Notes under the pieces: model-generated
The model's input: only the letters and a program-made list of their open reading frames with translations
Database searches by the model: none
Told to the model about the DNA's origin: nothing
Translations under genes and position numbers: made by a program
Shown here: one piece after another, positions 1-8,436 of the stretch
How positions within the stretch are numbered: position 1 is the stretch's first letter
Layout of the letters: each line of letters starts with the position of its first letter
Source: a virus
Direction: 5' to 3' (one strand)
Virus record (IMG/VR): IMGVR_UViG_3300024518_006146
Span: 1-24,925 of that record
Length of the DNA stretch: 24,925 nucleotides

Positions 1-1
1 C

Positions 2-2782
2 TGGATATTCATTGATGCGGTTCGGCAGAAGAAACAGATCAAGCTGGACCCCAAGAATATCTACCATATGAAGCGGCCCACGATTGCCGATAACGACATG
101 TCCTGGGGCATGCCGATTATCCTTCCGGTGATCAAGGACGCCTACTGGTTGCAGATTCTCCGCAAGGCGAACGAGGCGATCTCCCTGGACCATATCGTGC
201 CGTGGCGCGTGCTCTTCCCGGCGGCCAACGCCGAGGTGAGCCCCTATGTGTCACAGAACCTCTCCACGTGGAAGACTAAGGTCGAGATTGAGGTAAAGAG
301 GTGGAGGCAGGACCCCAACCATATCAGCATAATGCCGATACCCATCGGAACTCAGAACTTTGGTGGTGACGCCAAGCTTCTCCAGGTCTGGCAGGAGGAG
401 AAGGTTCTCCAGCAGCAGATTGCGGGCGGCATCGGCGTGCCCATCGAACTAGTGTTCGGCGGGTTGTGTTTGGGCGCGGACTCTATCGTGACCACGGGTT
501 CTGGCATGATGACCATCAAGGAGATGGTCGAGAGCGATTTCGATGGCCAGGTGGCCACGCTTGAGGGAAAGAATGCCGTTATTGGCAGGTGGAAGACCGC
601 TCCCAAGCGGGCTCATAAAATCACCACGAGGTCCGGAGCCTTCCTGGAGGGCTCGGAAGATCACGAGTTTTACGCCTTGAGGCCCGATGGGGTCATGGGC
701 TTTAGAAAGCTGAAAGATCTTGTCCATGGTGATTACGTGGCCACGAAGCTGGGCGCGGAAATGTGGCCTCAAGAAGATCATGTTTCTGAGGATCGGGCGG
801 CGCTGTACGGCTATATGATCGCCGAAGGGCACATTCGGGAAAAGGGTTCCCAGTTCGCCAATACGGACCCCGACGTGATGGCCGATTTCGTGCAGAAATA
901 CGAGACGGAGTTTGGAAAGACGCTTAATATTTCGGAATCAAAGCCGACAGGCTTTGGCCGCAAGATAAAATATTCGGTCTCTATTTGTGGTGACGTGAAC
1001 CGAGAAATCATGGAGCACTGCACAATAGCGAAGTCGTATGGCAAGGAAATTCCCCAAAGCGTAAGGCGCTCGGGTCGCCGGGTCATGGCCGCTTTTATCA
1101 GGGCTTATTTCGAAGGCGATGGCGGGTCGTACAGCAACGAGCACCATGCCACTGTTTCGGCGACCACAACCTCTCGCAGGTTGGCCGACCAGGTTAATGT
1201 GGCCCTTGTCAATATGGGCATCTGGAACACCGTGTATGAGTCGGATGATACAAAGAACGGGGTATCAAAAAGACTCAAGTACACGATTCATATTCGTGGT
1301 GAGCATATTCTCCAGTTCCTTGACGATATAGGTTTCGTGTCGGACGCCAAGAAGCACGGGCACGAAAGCTGTAATCTGGAGGGCGGGACGTTTGACACTA
1401 CAGAACAACTTCCTTTCGTTAAAGAGCTTCTGGACGACTTCAGGGATCGACATTTTGATGGTTGTCGGAGTCGCTGGATAACTTTGCGCCCGAAGCTGAG
1501 ATTTGTGCAGGATGAGTACACTATCGAGGAGGCGGCGCAGGCTATATCGGCGTCGACGTATGTTATTGCCAAGCACGCATCCAGTGGAGTTATCAAGTCG
1601 CGAGTATATGTTTCCGGAAGGAAAGTCCGCGCCATATCCCGAGAGGACCTGGAGGCATATGTTGCCGAGTACGGCGTCAAGAAACGGGTAAAGATGCCGT
1701 GTTTCTATTGGGGCATGACGCGGGATAAGTCGAGCAGGGTTGACCTGAGCTACATCCAGGAGATTGAGCCTAAACTGGCCCAGCGTATCCAGGGCATTCT
1801 GGACACGCCGGAAGATGTGGTTTGGAATCGTGTCGAATCCATTGAGGATACAGGGCGGGACGAGCCCATGTATGACCTCTGCGTCGATCATGACCACAAT
1901 TTCGTGGCCAATGGCATGGTTGTTCACAACAGTTGGAGTGGGTCTTCGGTCTCGTTGCGCATCCTAGAAAATCACTTCATCCGTGACCGGGAGGAAATCG
2001 ACGGGTTCCTCAATCAATTCCTCATCCCGAATCTCCAGAGGTACTTCCGCCTGACCAAGATCAAGATCAAGCAGAAGAACTTCAAGATGGCCGACGACGT
2101 GCAGCAGAAGCAGCTGCTCATGGAAATGGTTCGGATGGGCAAGGTCAGCGACACGACGATGATGGAGGAAAACGATCTGGACTTCCAGTCGGAAGCTGCG
2201 AGACGCATGCAGGAACAGAATATCCAGATCGAGAACCAGCGCAAGCAGATGATACAGCAGGCGGAGGTTCAGGGCGCTGTAAGCGTGATAACCGCTCGCT
2301 ACCAGGCCATGGCTCAGGCCGAGGGCATGAAGATTCAGCAGCAGATAATGCCGCCTCCGCCCCCAATGCCGCCCGGGGCCCAGCAGGGAGCTCCAGGCCA
2401 GGGTGCGCAGCCAGGCGCTCCGGCACAACCCCAGGCTCCGGCACAACCCCAAGCCCCGGCACAACCGGGCGCTCCAGCGCAGCCGCAGGCTGGCCAGCCA
2501 ATGGCTATGGGCAAGGGTGGTCTCGTAGTGCCGTCCAACGGGGCTGGCGGCAAGGGCTACGTGCAAGACCAGGCCTCATTGGGAGTGGTGTCCAGCATGG
2601 TGCACGGCATTCAGCGCATGGATGAACCGGCAAGAGAGATGCTGCTTAGTGGGTTTGAGCAGCAGAATCCGACGTTGGCCAAGATGATCCGACAGCAGCT
2701 GAAGAAGGAGAGTAAGAACTCCATCGACATGCGTCCGCTGCCGGAACAAAAGCCTCCGCGTCGAACGAACTCTCCGATATAA
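2..2782 (+). CDS. Phage portal protein (5' partial), interrupted by an intein
   Basis: The reading frame is open to the left edge of the window, so the Met codon at 68 is internal and the true start lies upstream. Exteins read as a portal: a 'MPIPIG' segment near 340, 'GVPIELVFGGL' just before the intein, then 'SWSGSSVSLRILENHF' after it; the GGLSWSGS-VSLR block is, from family knowledge, a conserved portal motif. The portal forms the dodecameric DNA channel at the capsid vertex. An intein (467-1930) splits the motif between Leu and Ser. After splicing, 438 of the visible residues remain. The C-terminal part has a Gln/Met-rich, probably coiled stretch (about 2090-2350) and then a Pro/Ala/Gln-rich repeat tail ending in basic residues. 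The stop codon is followed 25 bases later by the first fibre gene. Confidence 0.85.
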   Translation, partial: WIFIDAVRQKKQIKLDPKNIYHMKRPTIADNDMSWGMPIILPVIKDAYWLQILRKANEAISLDHIVPWRVLFPAANAEVSPYVSQNLSTWKTKVEIEVKRWRQDPNHISIMPIPIGTQNFGGDAKLLQVWQEEKVLQQQIAGGIGVPIELVFGGLCLGADSIVTTGSGMMTIKEMVESDFDGQVATLEGKNAVIGRWKTAPKRAHKITTRSGAFLEGSEDHEFYALRPDGVMGFRKLKDLVHGDYVATKLGAEMWPQEDHVSEDRAALYGYMIAEGHIREKGSQFANTDPDVMADFVQKYETEFGKTLNISESKPTGFGRKIKYSVSICGDVNREIMEHCTIAKSYGKEIPQSVRRSGRRVMAAFIRAYFEGDGGSYSNEHHATVSATTTSRRLADQVNVALVNMGIWNTVYESDDTKNGVSKRLKYTIHIRGEHILQFLDDIGFVSDAKKHGHESCNLEGGTFDTTEQLPFVKELLDDFRDRHFDGCRSRWITLRPKLRFVQDEYTIEEAAQAISASTYVIAKHASSGVIKSRVYVSGRKVRAISREDLEAYVAEYGVKKRVKMPCFYWGMTRDKSSRVDLSYIQEIEPKLAQRIQGILDTPEDVVWNRVESIEDTGRDEPMYDLCVDHDHNFVANGMVVHNSWSGSSVSLRILENHFIRDREEIDGFLNQFLIPNLQRYFRLTKIKIKQKNFKMADDVQQKQLLMEMVRMGKVSDTTMMEENDLDFQSEAARRMQEQNIQIENQRKQMIQQAEVQGAVSVITARYQAMAQAEGMKIQQQIMPPPPPMPPGAQQGAPGQGAQPGAPAQPQAPAQPQAPAQPGAPAQPQAGQPMAMGKGGLVVPSNGAGGKGYVQDQASLGVVSSMVHGIQRMDEPAREMLLSGFEQQNPTLAKMIRQQLKKESKNSIDMRPLPEQKPPRRTNSPI
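467..1930 (+). mobile_element. Intein with LAGLIDADG homing endonuclease and HTH module in the portal gene
   Basis: This 488-residue intein starts at Cys (467-469, 'CLGADSIVTTGSG', block A) and ends with 'VANGMVVHN' (blocks F/G) before extein Ser at 1931. Block B shows 'GSEDHEF' with its His at 662-664. Two LAGLIDADG-type helices are visible: 'ALYGYMIAEGHI' (800-835) and 'AAFIRAYFEGDGG' (1088-1126); the acidic residues ending each motif are the expected metal ligands. Between the endonuclease and the C-terminal splicing block lies an excisionase/MerR-like helix-turn-helix, 'YTIEEAAQAIS' to 'ISREDLEAYV' (about 1514-1660), probably for target recognition. All residues needed for class 1 splicing (Cys1, block B His, His-Asn, +1 Ser) are present, so both splicing and homing appear intact. 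Confidence 0.9.
2417..2488 (+). repeat. Tandem 18-bp repeat in the portal C-terminal tail
   Basis: Four consecutive 18-bp units start at 2417, 2435, 2453 and 2471. The first two differ at only one base; the third and fourth are degenerate. Each encodes APAQPQ or APAQPG. The result is a flexible Pro/Ala/Gln tail on the portal protein. Such a repeat can change copy number by slippage. Confidence 0.85.
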
Positions 2783-2783
2783 T
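2778..2783 (+). promoter_or_regulatory. Possible -10 box (TATAATGTA) before the first fibre gene
   Basis: A perfect TATAAT overlaps the portal stop codon and continues as TATAATGTAGGG. A near-identical TATAATGTATGG lies before the 20782 gene. No good -35 hexamer sits 16-18 bases upstream here, so this is a weak call resting on the shared string and its position 25 bases before a gene start. Confidence 0.25.
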
Positions 2784-2807
2784 GTAGGGGGCTGAACGGA
2801 GACAACA

Positions 2808-3887
2808 ATGCCTATTTCTACTATACCGACGCGCCAACTGGACGCCGCCGTCATGGAGGAGAGCGAGGCCCTTATACTGCTCAAGGGTCCGAACGGCCAG
2901 GATGGTGACGTTCCAGTCGTTGATAATGTCGGGAATATCACCTGGCAGACGCCGACAGGCATCCAGGCTGGCGACCCGCTCACCCTCCTGGTTGGCCCCG
3001 CCGCCCAGGCCGGTGCGGTTCCGACCATTGATGCGCTCGGAGTGATTAGTTGGGATAGCTCAGTTGCTCGGCAGTCGGAGATTGGGACGAGGATCCCCGA
3101 ATTCCATATCTCGTCGTCTGGCAACATCACTGCCCCTGGTGTCTATATCGTGGACACCACGAGTGGCGTCATCACGCTGGATATGCCCAATGCGGCGACC
3201 AGCGGTGGCAGCACGTATCGATTTGTTTTGTCGACTGGCGGGAATGATTTGGTTGTGACGACCGTTGGGGGCACGGATCAGATCGGTCCCGGCACGACGA
3301 AGACGCTCGCTGACATTGGTGACGCATTCAGTTGTGTGGATGATGGAATTAGCAAATACGAAATTTTCACCGAAGCCGCTGGTGGTGGCTTCGTTGGCGT
3401 CTCGGGCATCCCATCGAACAACCATATAGCCGTCTGGATCGACGCCAGCAACATCGAAGGGGACGCCAACCTTGTCTGGGACGGCAGCGTGTTGACGGTG
3501 AATGGAGACTATGCTAGCTCCGGCGTTTACGAGAGGGCGATTCGTACAGATCAGACTTTGGACGCCTCCGTTACAACCCTTGCTTCGTTCACGCTGCCAG
3601 ATGACTCTAGCTACATGGTCAACGTGAATGTTTCCGGCAAGCGAACTGATGGCGCGAATACCGGGCGACTCATGTACAAGCTCAGGGCAGGCGTCTACCG
3701 AGAATCGGCAGGCGTGGCAACACTGCAAGGCGCCGAGCAGACTCCTACAACCAAGACTGGCGGCGGCGTCGGGGCCTGGGGCGCGACCATTGACGTTACC
3801 GGGAACGACTTCCGGGTACGGGTCAATGGCGACACTGGGCACACGGTCGAATGGACCGCTGTCGTCGAAATGATAAAGGCATTCTAA
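2808..3887 (+). CDS. Tail or head fibre-like structural protein
   Basis: This 359-residue protein starts at an ATG preceded by GGAGA at a good distance. It has low Cys, is rich in Gly/Thr/Val/Asp, and carries collagen-like or repeat-adhesin phrasing near the N-terminus ('LLKGPNGQDGDVP', 'LLVGPAAQAGAVP'). In the middle, 'GIPSNNHIAVWIDAS' followed by 'IEGDANLVWDGSVLTVNG' matches a motif I know from many phage fibre proteins, where it links the shaft to the tip domain. The C-terminal 110 residues look like a beta-sandwich tip. It is the first gene of a block of fibre-type genes. The exact attachment site (tail or head) cannot be told. Confidence 0.65.
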   Translation: MPISTIPTRQLDAAVMEESEALILLKGPNGQDGDVPVVDNVGNITWQTPTGIQAGDPLTLLVGPAAQAGAVPTIDALGVISWDSSVARQSEIGTRIPEFHISSSGNITAPGVYIVDTTSGVITLDMPNAATSGGSTYRFVLSTGGNDLVVTTVGGTDQIGPGTTKTLADIGDAFSCVDDGISKYEIFTEAAGGGFVGVSGIPSNNHIAVWIDASNIEGDANLVWDGSVLTVNGDYASSGVYERAIRTDQTLDASVTTLASFTLPDDSSYMVNVNVSGKRTDGANTGRLMYKLRAGVYRESAGVATLQGAEQTPTTKTGGGVGAWGATIDVTGNDFRVRVNGDTGHTVEWTAVVEMIKAF

Positions 3888-4648
3888 TGAGCATAGTAGG
3901 AAGAATAAGTGCCGGTCAGGCCGCAGATGGAACGGAGCTAGAATTCGTTCTTGTGGACCATGACCCTACGTCTACGCCCACGGATACGGCTCTAGGCTCG
4001 ACCATCATAAGGGTCGACACGGGCGAGCACTTTATCAAGCAGGATAATGGGCTCAGCACGACTGTGTCGGTTGCTTCGCTGACCCCAGAGCAGGGTGTAG
4101 AGCTGGAGACGCTGACAGATGGCAGTAACGCTGATGCGCTACACAGTCATTTTCAGAAGTACACGTTATTCTCCGATCAATTAGGTGTTCCAGCCAATGC
4201 AAGTTGGCCTGTTAGCGCGAATGCCGAAGGAACGTCGGACTCCAACGATCCCGAGCTGACCGTGAGGCGGTTCACTGATGCCGCAGAAGAGGGTGTTCAT
4301 TTCTCTATTGATGTTCCATCAGGAGCGACGAACATTGTTGTCGGCCTAGTTTCCAGGGCGGAGACGCTGCATGCCACGCTCTTGACTGTTGTGCCCAAGC
4401 TGTACGCGCATGACATTCCCAATAATGCCGCAGTGCCCGCGTTCCCCGCAGCGACGGACATGACTGCAATCGAGATGGGGACCAGCAACGAATTCTTCCA
4501 GTATGACTCGCAGAGCATCACGTTAGCGACCCTTGGCCTCACGGCGGGAGAGCTTTCGACAGTCCAATTGACAAGAGATGGCGGCGTTGGAAGCGATGAT
4601 CTCGTCGGCGACTGGACGCTGCTGGCCGTACTAGTGAGCTTCACATGA
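3887..4648 (+). CDS. Fibre-type structural protein with 'DGSNADALHSH' motif
   Basis: The start ATG at 3887 overlaps the previous stop (TAATG), which I prefer to an upstream non-ATG start because of this coupling and an AAAGG eight bases before. The product is 253 residues. 'LTDGSNADALHSH' (about residues 79-91) is a short motif recurrent in phage fibre proteins. The C-terminal half alternates hydrophobic and polar residues and ends 'SDDLVGDWTLLAVLVSFT', which looks like the closing strands of a beta-sandwich receptor-binding or decoration domain. It is translationally coupled on both sides, so it is probably made in a fixed ratio with its neighbours. Confidence 0.6.
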   Translation: MSIVGRISAGQAADGTELEFVLVDHDPTSTPTDTALGSTIIRVDTGEHFIKQDNGLSTTVSVASLTPEQGVELETLTDGSNADALHSHFQKYTLFSDQLGVPANASWPVSANAEGTSDSNDPELTVRRFTDAAEEGVHFSIDVPSGATNIVVGLVSRAETLHATLLTVVPKLYAHDIPNNAAVPAFPAATDMTAIEMGTSNEFFQYDSQSITLATLGLTAGELSTVQLTRDGGVGSDDLVGDWTLLAVLVSFT

Positions 4649-5292
4649 TAGATTTTTTAGCAGCCAGTAGCGAAATACTGACCACCGATGCGAATTATAC
4701 GCCGTCTACGGTCGGTACAGTCATGTTTTGGTTCAGGCCCAACACGGCTGGAGCCGGGCAAACTTTAATGGAAGCAGCAGAGGAGTGGCGGGTTAGGACT
4801 GGAGCCGGAAACATAATCATGTTTAACGGTGAGCGGAGATTCAATAGGCAGCATGAGTCCGTGTTCACGTATACAGTCGGCGTCCTTTATCACGGGGCGT
4901 TTACATGGGATGACACAGCGGGGGACTCGGACTCTGAGATTTTTATTGACGGTGTGTCTGATAGCACTGATGCTGACACCTCCGACAATGCTGTCTCGAA
5001 TCCGATCATTGTTGGAGATGGAGATGCCGGGAATTATAACGGGGAGATAGGCGACTTTCGGATTTACAACCGCATTCTCCCTGCCAGCGAGATCGCGACT
5101 ATCCATGCGGCACGTGGGGTTGACGGCATCGTTGACGGGCTAGTGCACAGGTGGCTTATGACGGGCGGCGCTCAAGGGACTTCTGTAACTGGCTCGGGCG
5201 TTGTGAAAGACGTTTTCGGCGGCAATCATATGACTCCGACAAATACGCCGACTTGGGTGGGCAGTCCGTTGCGCGAAAGGAGAGTTGCTTAA
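4645..5292 (+). CDS. LamG/concanavalin A-like lectin-fold protein
   Basis: This 215-residue protein overlaps the previous gene by ATGA. It reads as one laminin-G/concanavalin A-like jelly roll: 'VMFWFRPN' (first strand), 'HGAFTWDD' and 'EIFIDGVSDST' (the typical 'vyvDG' strand), then 'GEIGDFRIYNRILPASEIATIH', the hallmark end of LamG-3 domains. In phages this fold sits on fibres or capsids and binds glycans or host surfaces. The remaining C-terminal 50 residues carry 'GLVHRWLM' and finish without a second domain. No catalytic residues are evident. The ligand is unknown. Confidence 0.75.
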   Translation: MIDFLAASSEILTTDANYTPSTVGTVMFWFRPNTAGAGQTLMEAAEEWRVRTGAGNIIMFNGERRFNRQHESVFTYTVGVLYHGAFTWDDTAGDSDSEIFIDGVSDSTDADTSDNAVSNPIIVGDGDAGNYNGEIGDFRIYNRILPASEIATIHAARGVDGIVDGLVHRWLMTGGAQGTSVTGSGVVKDVFGGNHMTPTNTPTWVGSPLRERRVA

Positions 5293-5829
5293 ATGCTCGT
5301 TGTGAACAAAACAACTATGGAGGTGATTCGGAGAGCACACACTCCCGACTTCCCTACAGCGGATTTCCTTCATGCCCCTGCGGGCCTAGCCGCGCTGGAA
5401 GCAGCCGAGACCCCCAGCAAGTACTGGAAGGTCTCTGGGGATGGTCTTGATATTGAAGAGAAGACCCAGGCTGAGAAAGACGCCCAGGATGCCGCAGACT
5501 TCCCCGGTGTTATGGCTGCAAAAGCTGGGCAAATGAGTATCGAGGTCCAAGCGTACATCTTTGCGCGTTATGACGAAAACACGCAAATGAGCCTTGGGTT
5601 CCTGTACAAAAGAGCGGTCGAGACAGGCAAGACGAATCGCGCTGCGCATATTGCGCCCGCCATCGACTGGGTCTTGGAGACCGTGCTGACGTACTTCTAC
5701 GCCAGGAAGGCGGCGATTTGCGCCACGACAAATCAGACGGGGCTGGACGCGGAGTCATGGGATTTCAGCACCTATGACGCTTCTGATCCTGAAGTGACCA
5801 TTGAAAGCGCTCTTGCGATTACCGATTAG
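5293..5829 (+). CDS. Small fibre-associated protein of unknown role
   Basis: The ATG follows directly after the previous TAA, with AAGGAG ten bases upstream. The product is 178 residues. Residues 44-70 include 'SKYWKVSGDGLDIEEKTQAE', a phrase typical of short phage proteins encoded beside tail fibres (a 'Y-K-V-G--V---T-AEK' pattern). The second half is more helical, with 'IDWVLETVLTYFYARKAAIC' as a possible amphipathic helix. Function is not recognised; a role as a fibre accessory or chaperone is a guess from position only. Confidence 0.55.
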   Translation: MLVVNKTTMEVIRRAHTPDFPTADFLHAPAGLAALEAAETPSKYWKVSGDGLDIEEKTQAEKDAQDAADFPGVMAAKAGQMSIEVQAYIFARYDENTQMSLGFLYKRAVETGKTNRAAHIAPAIDWVLETVLTYFYARKAAICATTNQTGLDAESWDFSTYDASDPEVTIESALAITD

Positions 5830-5839
5830 AGAGTTGCCC

Positions 5840-6247
5840 GTGAAAACCCGCCGCAAAACGGCGATTCTTATGGTGGTCACCGCCTTCGTGTGGCTGGCCT
5901 GGGATATTTTTGTCGCCAGCAATTCAACGCCTGGCGACACTGAGAGCGAGATCACCAGGGACTATACGATCTATCCCGCCCTTCCGGCGTTGCTCGGAGG
6001 CCTGCTCGGCCACTGGACATTCTGGGAAGTGCGACTTGGCCCGGACCCCTGGGGCATGATTGGCTGTATCCTCTGCATATTCCTGCTCATAGGCTGGTCG
6101 GCGCTGACCAAGAATAACATGGGGCCGCAGACGCTGATAAACATCCATATGTTCGCCTCCCGGCACCCCGTCCTCGTGGTCGCCACGTCATACATAATCG
6201 GCGGTGTGCTCTGGGGGCTCCCGCCCTCCGAAAAGACATTAGGTTGA
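5840..6247 (+). CDS. Four-helix membrane protein, possible holin
   Basis: I place the start at GTG 5840, with GAGAG just before it, rather than at TTG 5801 which would overlap the previous gene and lacks a ribosome site. The 135-residue product opens with a basic 'KTRRKT', followed by four hydrophobic segments at about residues 8-26, 45-63, 71-89 and 110-127. It is small, membrane-embedded and within a phage late operon, so a holin or a membrane component of lysis or superinfection exclusion is possible. No endolysin or spanin lies nearby to support the holin idea. No family recognised. Confidence 0.6.
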   Translation: MKTRRKTAILMVVTAFVWLAWDIFVASNSTPGDTESEITRDYTIYPALPALLGGLLGHWTFWEVRLGPDPWGMIGCILCIFLLIGWSALTKNNMGPQTLINIHMFASRHPVLVVATSYIIGGVLWGLPPSEKTLG

Positions 6248-6310
6248 CTCCTTGGTTTCCCCTTGTTATCCTCCTGGTGAGAAACTCGTAACTCCAGAGG
6301 GAGCGGCAAC

Positions 6311-6712
6311 ATGGAGATTAATATCAGGGCCCAAGAGGTCGTAGATGCACAGGTGGCCATTAGCAAGCTGGGCAAGATTAAGATGAGGGGCATCTCTGGC
6401 CTAACAGTGGCTCGTCTTCAAAAGAAGCTTGGCGAGGAGGCAACCACGATATTCAATAGTCGCAACGATATACTAAAAAGATATGGGAGCCAGGTTGCGC
6501 TAAAGGATAACGAAATAGTGCCTCTGGGGAAGGAGAAGTATATGGTGCCCAAGGATAAGCGGGCAGACTTCGAGGGAGAGGTCGATGAGCTAATGAATGC
6601 CAAGATCACGATTACCTGCGACCCCCTGACGCCCGGCCTTCCCGACGAGGTTGAGTGTGAGCCTGAAATCTGGGTGGACCTATTACCCTTCCTGGAGGTG
6701 AACGAGGAATGA
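6311..6712 (+). CDS. Conserved-looking phage protein of unknown function
   Basis: The 133-residue product starts at an ATG with GGGAG seven bases upstream, after a 63-base gap. It is mainly helical at the N-terminus ('RLQKKLGEEATTIFNSRNDILKRYG' region, residues 37-61), followed by 'KEKYMVPKDKRADFEGEVDE' and a beta-rich C-terminal part ending in acidic residues. The layout resembles small DUF1617-like phage proteins found near tail genes, but I am not certain of this. It overlaps the next gene by ATGA. Confidence 0.6.
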   Translation: MEINIRAQEVVDAQVAISKLGKIKMRGISGLTVARLQKKLGEEATTIFNSRNDILKRYGSQVALKDNEIVPLGKEKYMVPKDKRADFEGEVDELMNAKITITCDPLTPGLPDEVECEPEIWVDLLPFLEVNEE

Positions 6713-7014
6713 TTGGCCGAATTGGAAGCGCCTCTGCGTCGACCCGGCGGACCTCGCGCATAGAGAAGCTGTGTATGGACGCCAAGCAGGACCGGGAACG
6801 CTTCGAAGAGATACTCAACGACAAGAACGTGGAGATCTTGGAAAAGATTCCCTGCACAACCCCGAAAGGTGTACTTTGGTTGACGATCCTGTATAATAGG
6901 CGTGGTCCAGAGCCAGCCACAAAGGGCCCCACGGTCATGGACCAAATCGCCAAGGCTCACGAGGAGCAGGAAAAAGGCGAGGCTAAAAAAGATCTGCGCG
7001 TGTTGCGCAACTGA
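6709..7014 (+). CDS. Small charged protein of unknown function
   Basis: This 101-residue product starts at an ATG that overlaps the previous stop (ATGA); GGAGG lies ten bases upstream. Its N-terminus is Ser/Arg-rich, the middle contains 'IPCTTPKGVLWLTILYNRRG', a short beta hairpin-like stretch, and the C-terminus is a highly charged Lys/Glu helix. I do not recognise a family. The coupling suggests that it acts with the 6311 product. Confidence 0.5.
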   Translation: MIGRIGSASASTRRTSRIEKLCMDAKQDRERFEEILNDKNVEILEKIPCTTPKGVLWLTILYNRRGPEPATKGPTVMDQIAKAHEEQEKGEAKKDLRVLRN

Positions 7015-7084
7015 CGCTCCCGGCCACAGCGTCATAGAAAGTTGCTCCAATAGGCCAAGGGGTAGCGTCTAAGGAGAGATTGAC

Positions 7085-8032
7085 ATGGCGACCATTAAGA
7101 ATGTGAGCGGCGCAAGGCTTATACTTACTCGTGTTGGAAGCCTGTACCATCGGCGTGATGGGGTCAATCTGGACCTGGCTGATGACGCGACGGGTACTGT
7201 TCCCGATGACTTTTTGACCGACGAGGGCGCTGTGGCGCTGATCGCGGCCAGTGACATTGAGGTCCTGTCCTACGACCCCACGGACACCGTGATCGCTGGA
7301 GAGGCTGCGACTGTTGCGGCGATCTACAGCATCTCCCTGGATAACACGCCTGGTGACGTTGCGGCCAGCAACGTGGGTGCCGCCGAGGTCAGTGACGCTG
7401 ATACCCATGACTTCAGCAATCCGGCAGACCGGACCATGACCATTACCGTGAACGGCACGGCTATTGAGCATGAGTTCCTGGCGGGCGACTTTGTCGCCAT
7501 CGCCGCTGCGACCGCCGAAGAGGTTGACGCCTCTTTTGACGCCAACGCCGCCCTGGCCGCCGAAGTTGTCATCACCAATGACGGATCACTCGTCACGCTC
7601 ACAACCAAGCGCCTGGGCACGAGCGCCACGCTGGACTTCGCTGGCAACGCGGCCACCCTTCTGGGCTATGCTGGCCCGGTTGCGGGCACCGTTGCGCCGA
7701 GCGACGTTGAGGTTCTGGTCTTGGATGCTGCGGGCAATCCCGCTCCTGGCGTGGATGTGGACATTGCGATCTACGACGCGATCACGGGGGGTGGCCTCCT
7801 GGCCGACACGCAGTTCCAGGCCGCGACGAAGGGCTCGTTGGATGCGGACTACACCAACGACGCCGTGGGCACGACCGACGCCAACGGCGAACTCGACTTC
7901 GAGATCGCGACGGACATTTCCGGCGCGGACAACCTGTATCTGGATCTCGGGGTTCCGACAGGCTTCTTCCTGTCCATCACCGACAGGAAGGGCTCGGACA
8001 GCTCCCGTGAGCTGATCGCCAAGAGCTCGTAA
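7085..8032 (+). CDS. Virion decoration/fibre protein with shared N-terminal anchor and Ig-like C-terminus
   Basis: The 315-residue product starts at an ATG with AAGGAGA eight bases upstream. Residues 1-62 ('MATIKN...GVNLDLA...GTVPDDFL') are clearly related to the N-terminus of the 23180 protein, so this is a module that two virion proteins share. Residues about 115-200 ('MTITVNGTAIEHEFLAG', then 'LVTLTTKRLGTSATLDF' and 'LLGYAG') follow the pattern of a repeat module frequent in phage sheath and adhesion proteins. Residues 210-315 ('VLVLDAAGNPAPGVDVDIAI') look like a bacterial Ig-like (Big-1) fold. A capsid decoration or tail-surface role is most likely. Confidence 0.6.
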   Translation: MATIKNVSGARLILTRVGSLYHRRDGVNLDLADDATGTVPDDFLTDEGAVALIAASDIEVLSYDPTDTVIAGEAATVAAIYSISLDNTPGDVAASNVGAAEVSDADTHDFSNPADRTMTITVNGTAIEHEFLAGDFVAIAAATAEEVDASFDANAALAAEVVITNDGSLVTLTTKRLGTSATLDFAGNAATLLGYAGPVAGTVAPSDVEVLVLDAAGNPAPGVDVDIAIYDAITGGGLLADTQFQAATKGSLDADYTNDAVGTTDANGELDFEIATDISGADNLYLDLGVPTGFFLSITDRKGSDSSRELIAKSS

Positions 8033-8035
8033 GCC

Positions 8036-8431
8036 ATGAATCCGATCCGCAAGGGATTCGTAGAAGAGCTAGCTAAAATCGCCGCAGGGGAGGACTATAT
8101 CTCCCCTGCGGGGGTGGCTGGCGCTATCGGTGGATTCAGTGCTGGCGGCGACCTGATCGGAGCGATGGCTGGTGGCGCGGTGGCGTCCAGCCTGCCGGTG
8201 GGCGACATTGGTAGTCGTATTGGAGAGGCCGTGGGTGGCGAGGGCATCGGAGCGATGATCGGAAGGCTCGTGGCCCCGGCTGTTGCCGGGTTCATCACGG
8301 CCAAGGCTGTCAAAGCTACTACGTCCACGGTAAAGAGAGTGAGTAACGCCCTTATAGATCACGGCAAGGTTCCGAACCCGCCTCTTCCGCCCGCGAACCA
8401 TCCATATCCAAACAGACACCCTCTAGGCTAA
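8036..8431 (+). CDS. Gly/Ala-rich small protein of unknown function
   Basis: The 131-residue product begins 'MNPIRKGFVEELAKIAAG' and continues as a long Gly/Ala/Ile/Val stretch (residues 25-92) with repeated 'GGxxxGAMxG'-type glycine zippers, then a basic segment and a Pro-rich tail ('NPPLPPANHPYPNRHPLG'). Glycine-zipper stretches can insert in membranes, as in ejected virion proteins, but this is only suggestive. It starts three bases after the previous stop and has only a weak ribosome site, which points to coupling. It is the last plus-strand gene before a convergent junction. Confidence 0.55.
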   Translation: MNPIRKGFVEELAKIAAGEDYISPAGVAGAIGGFSAGGDLIGAMAGGAVASSLPVGDIGSRIGEAVGGEGIGAMIGRLVAPAVAGFITAKAVKATTSTVKRVSNALIDHGKVPNPPLPPANHPYPNRHPLG

Positions 8432-8436
8432 AAAAA

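Noticed and set aside
1265-1927. A 220-codon open frame antisense to the portal intein
   Set aside because: Also codon-register antisense, with no nuclease or HTH motifs. The sense strand there encodes a complete LAGLIDADG/HTH intein.
3060-3842. A 260-codon minus-strand frame opposite the first fibre gene
   Set aside because: It is a GC-driven shadow without motifs, and the plus strand has a recognisable fibre protein there.
6880-6897. TTGACG close to TATAAT inside the 6709 gene
   Set aside because: The spacing is only six bases, too short for a sigma70 promoter, and the site is within a coding region with no gene start near.
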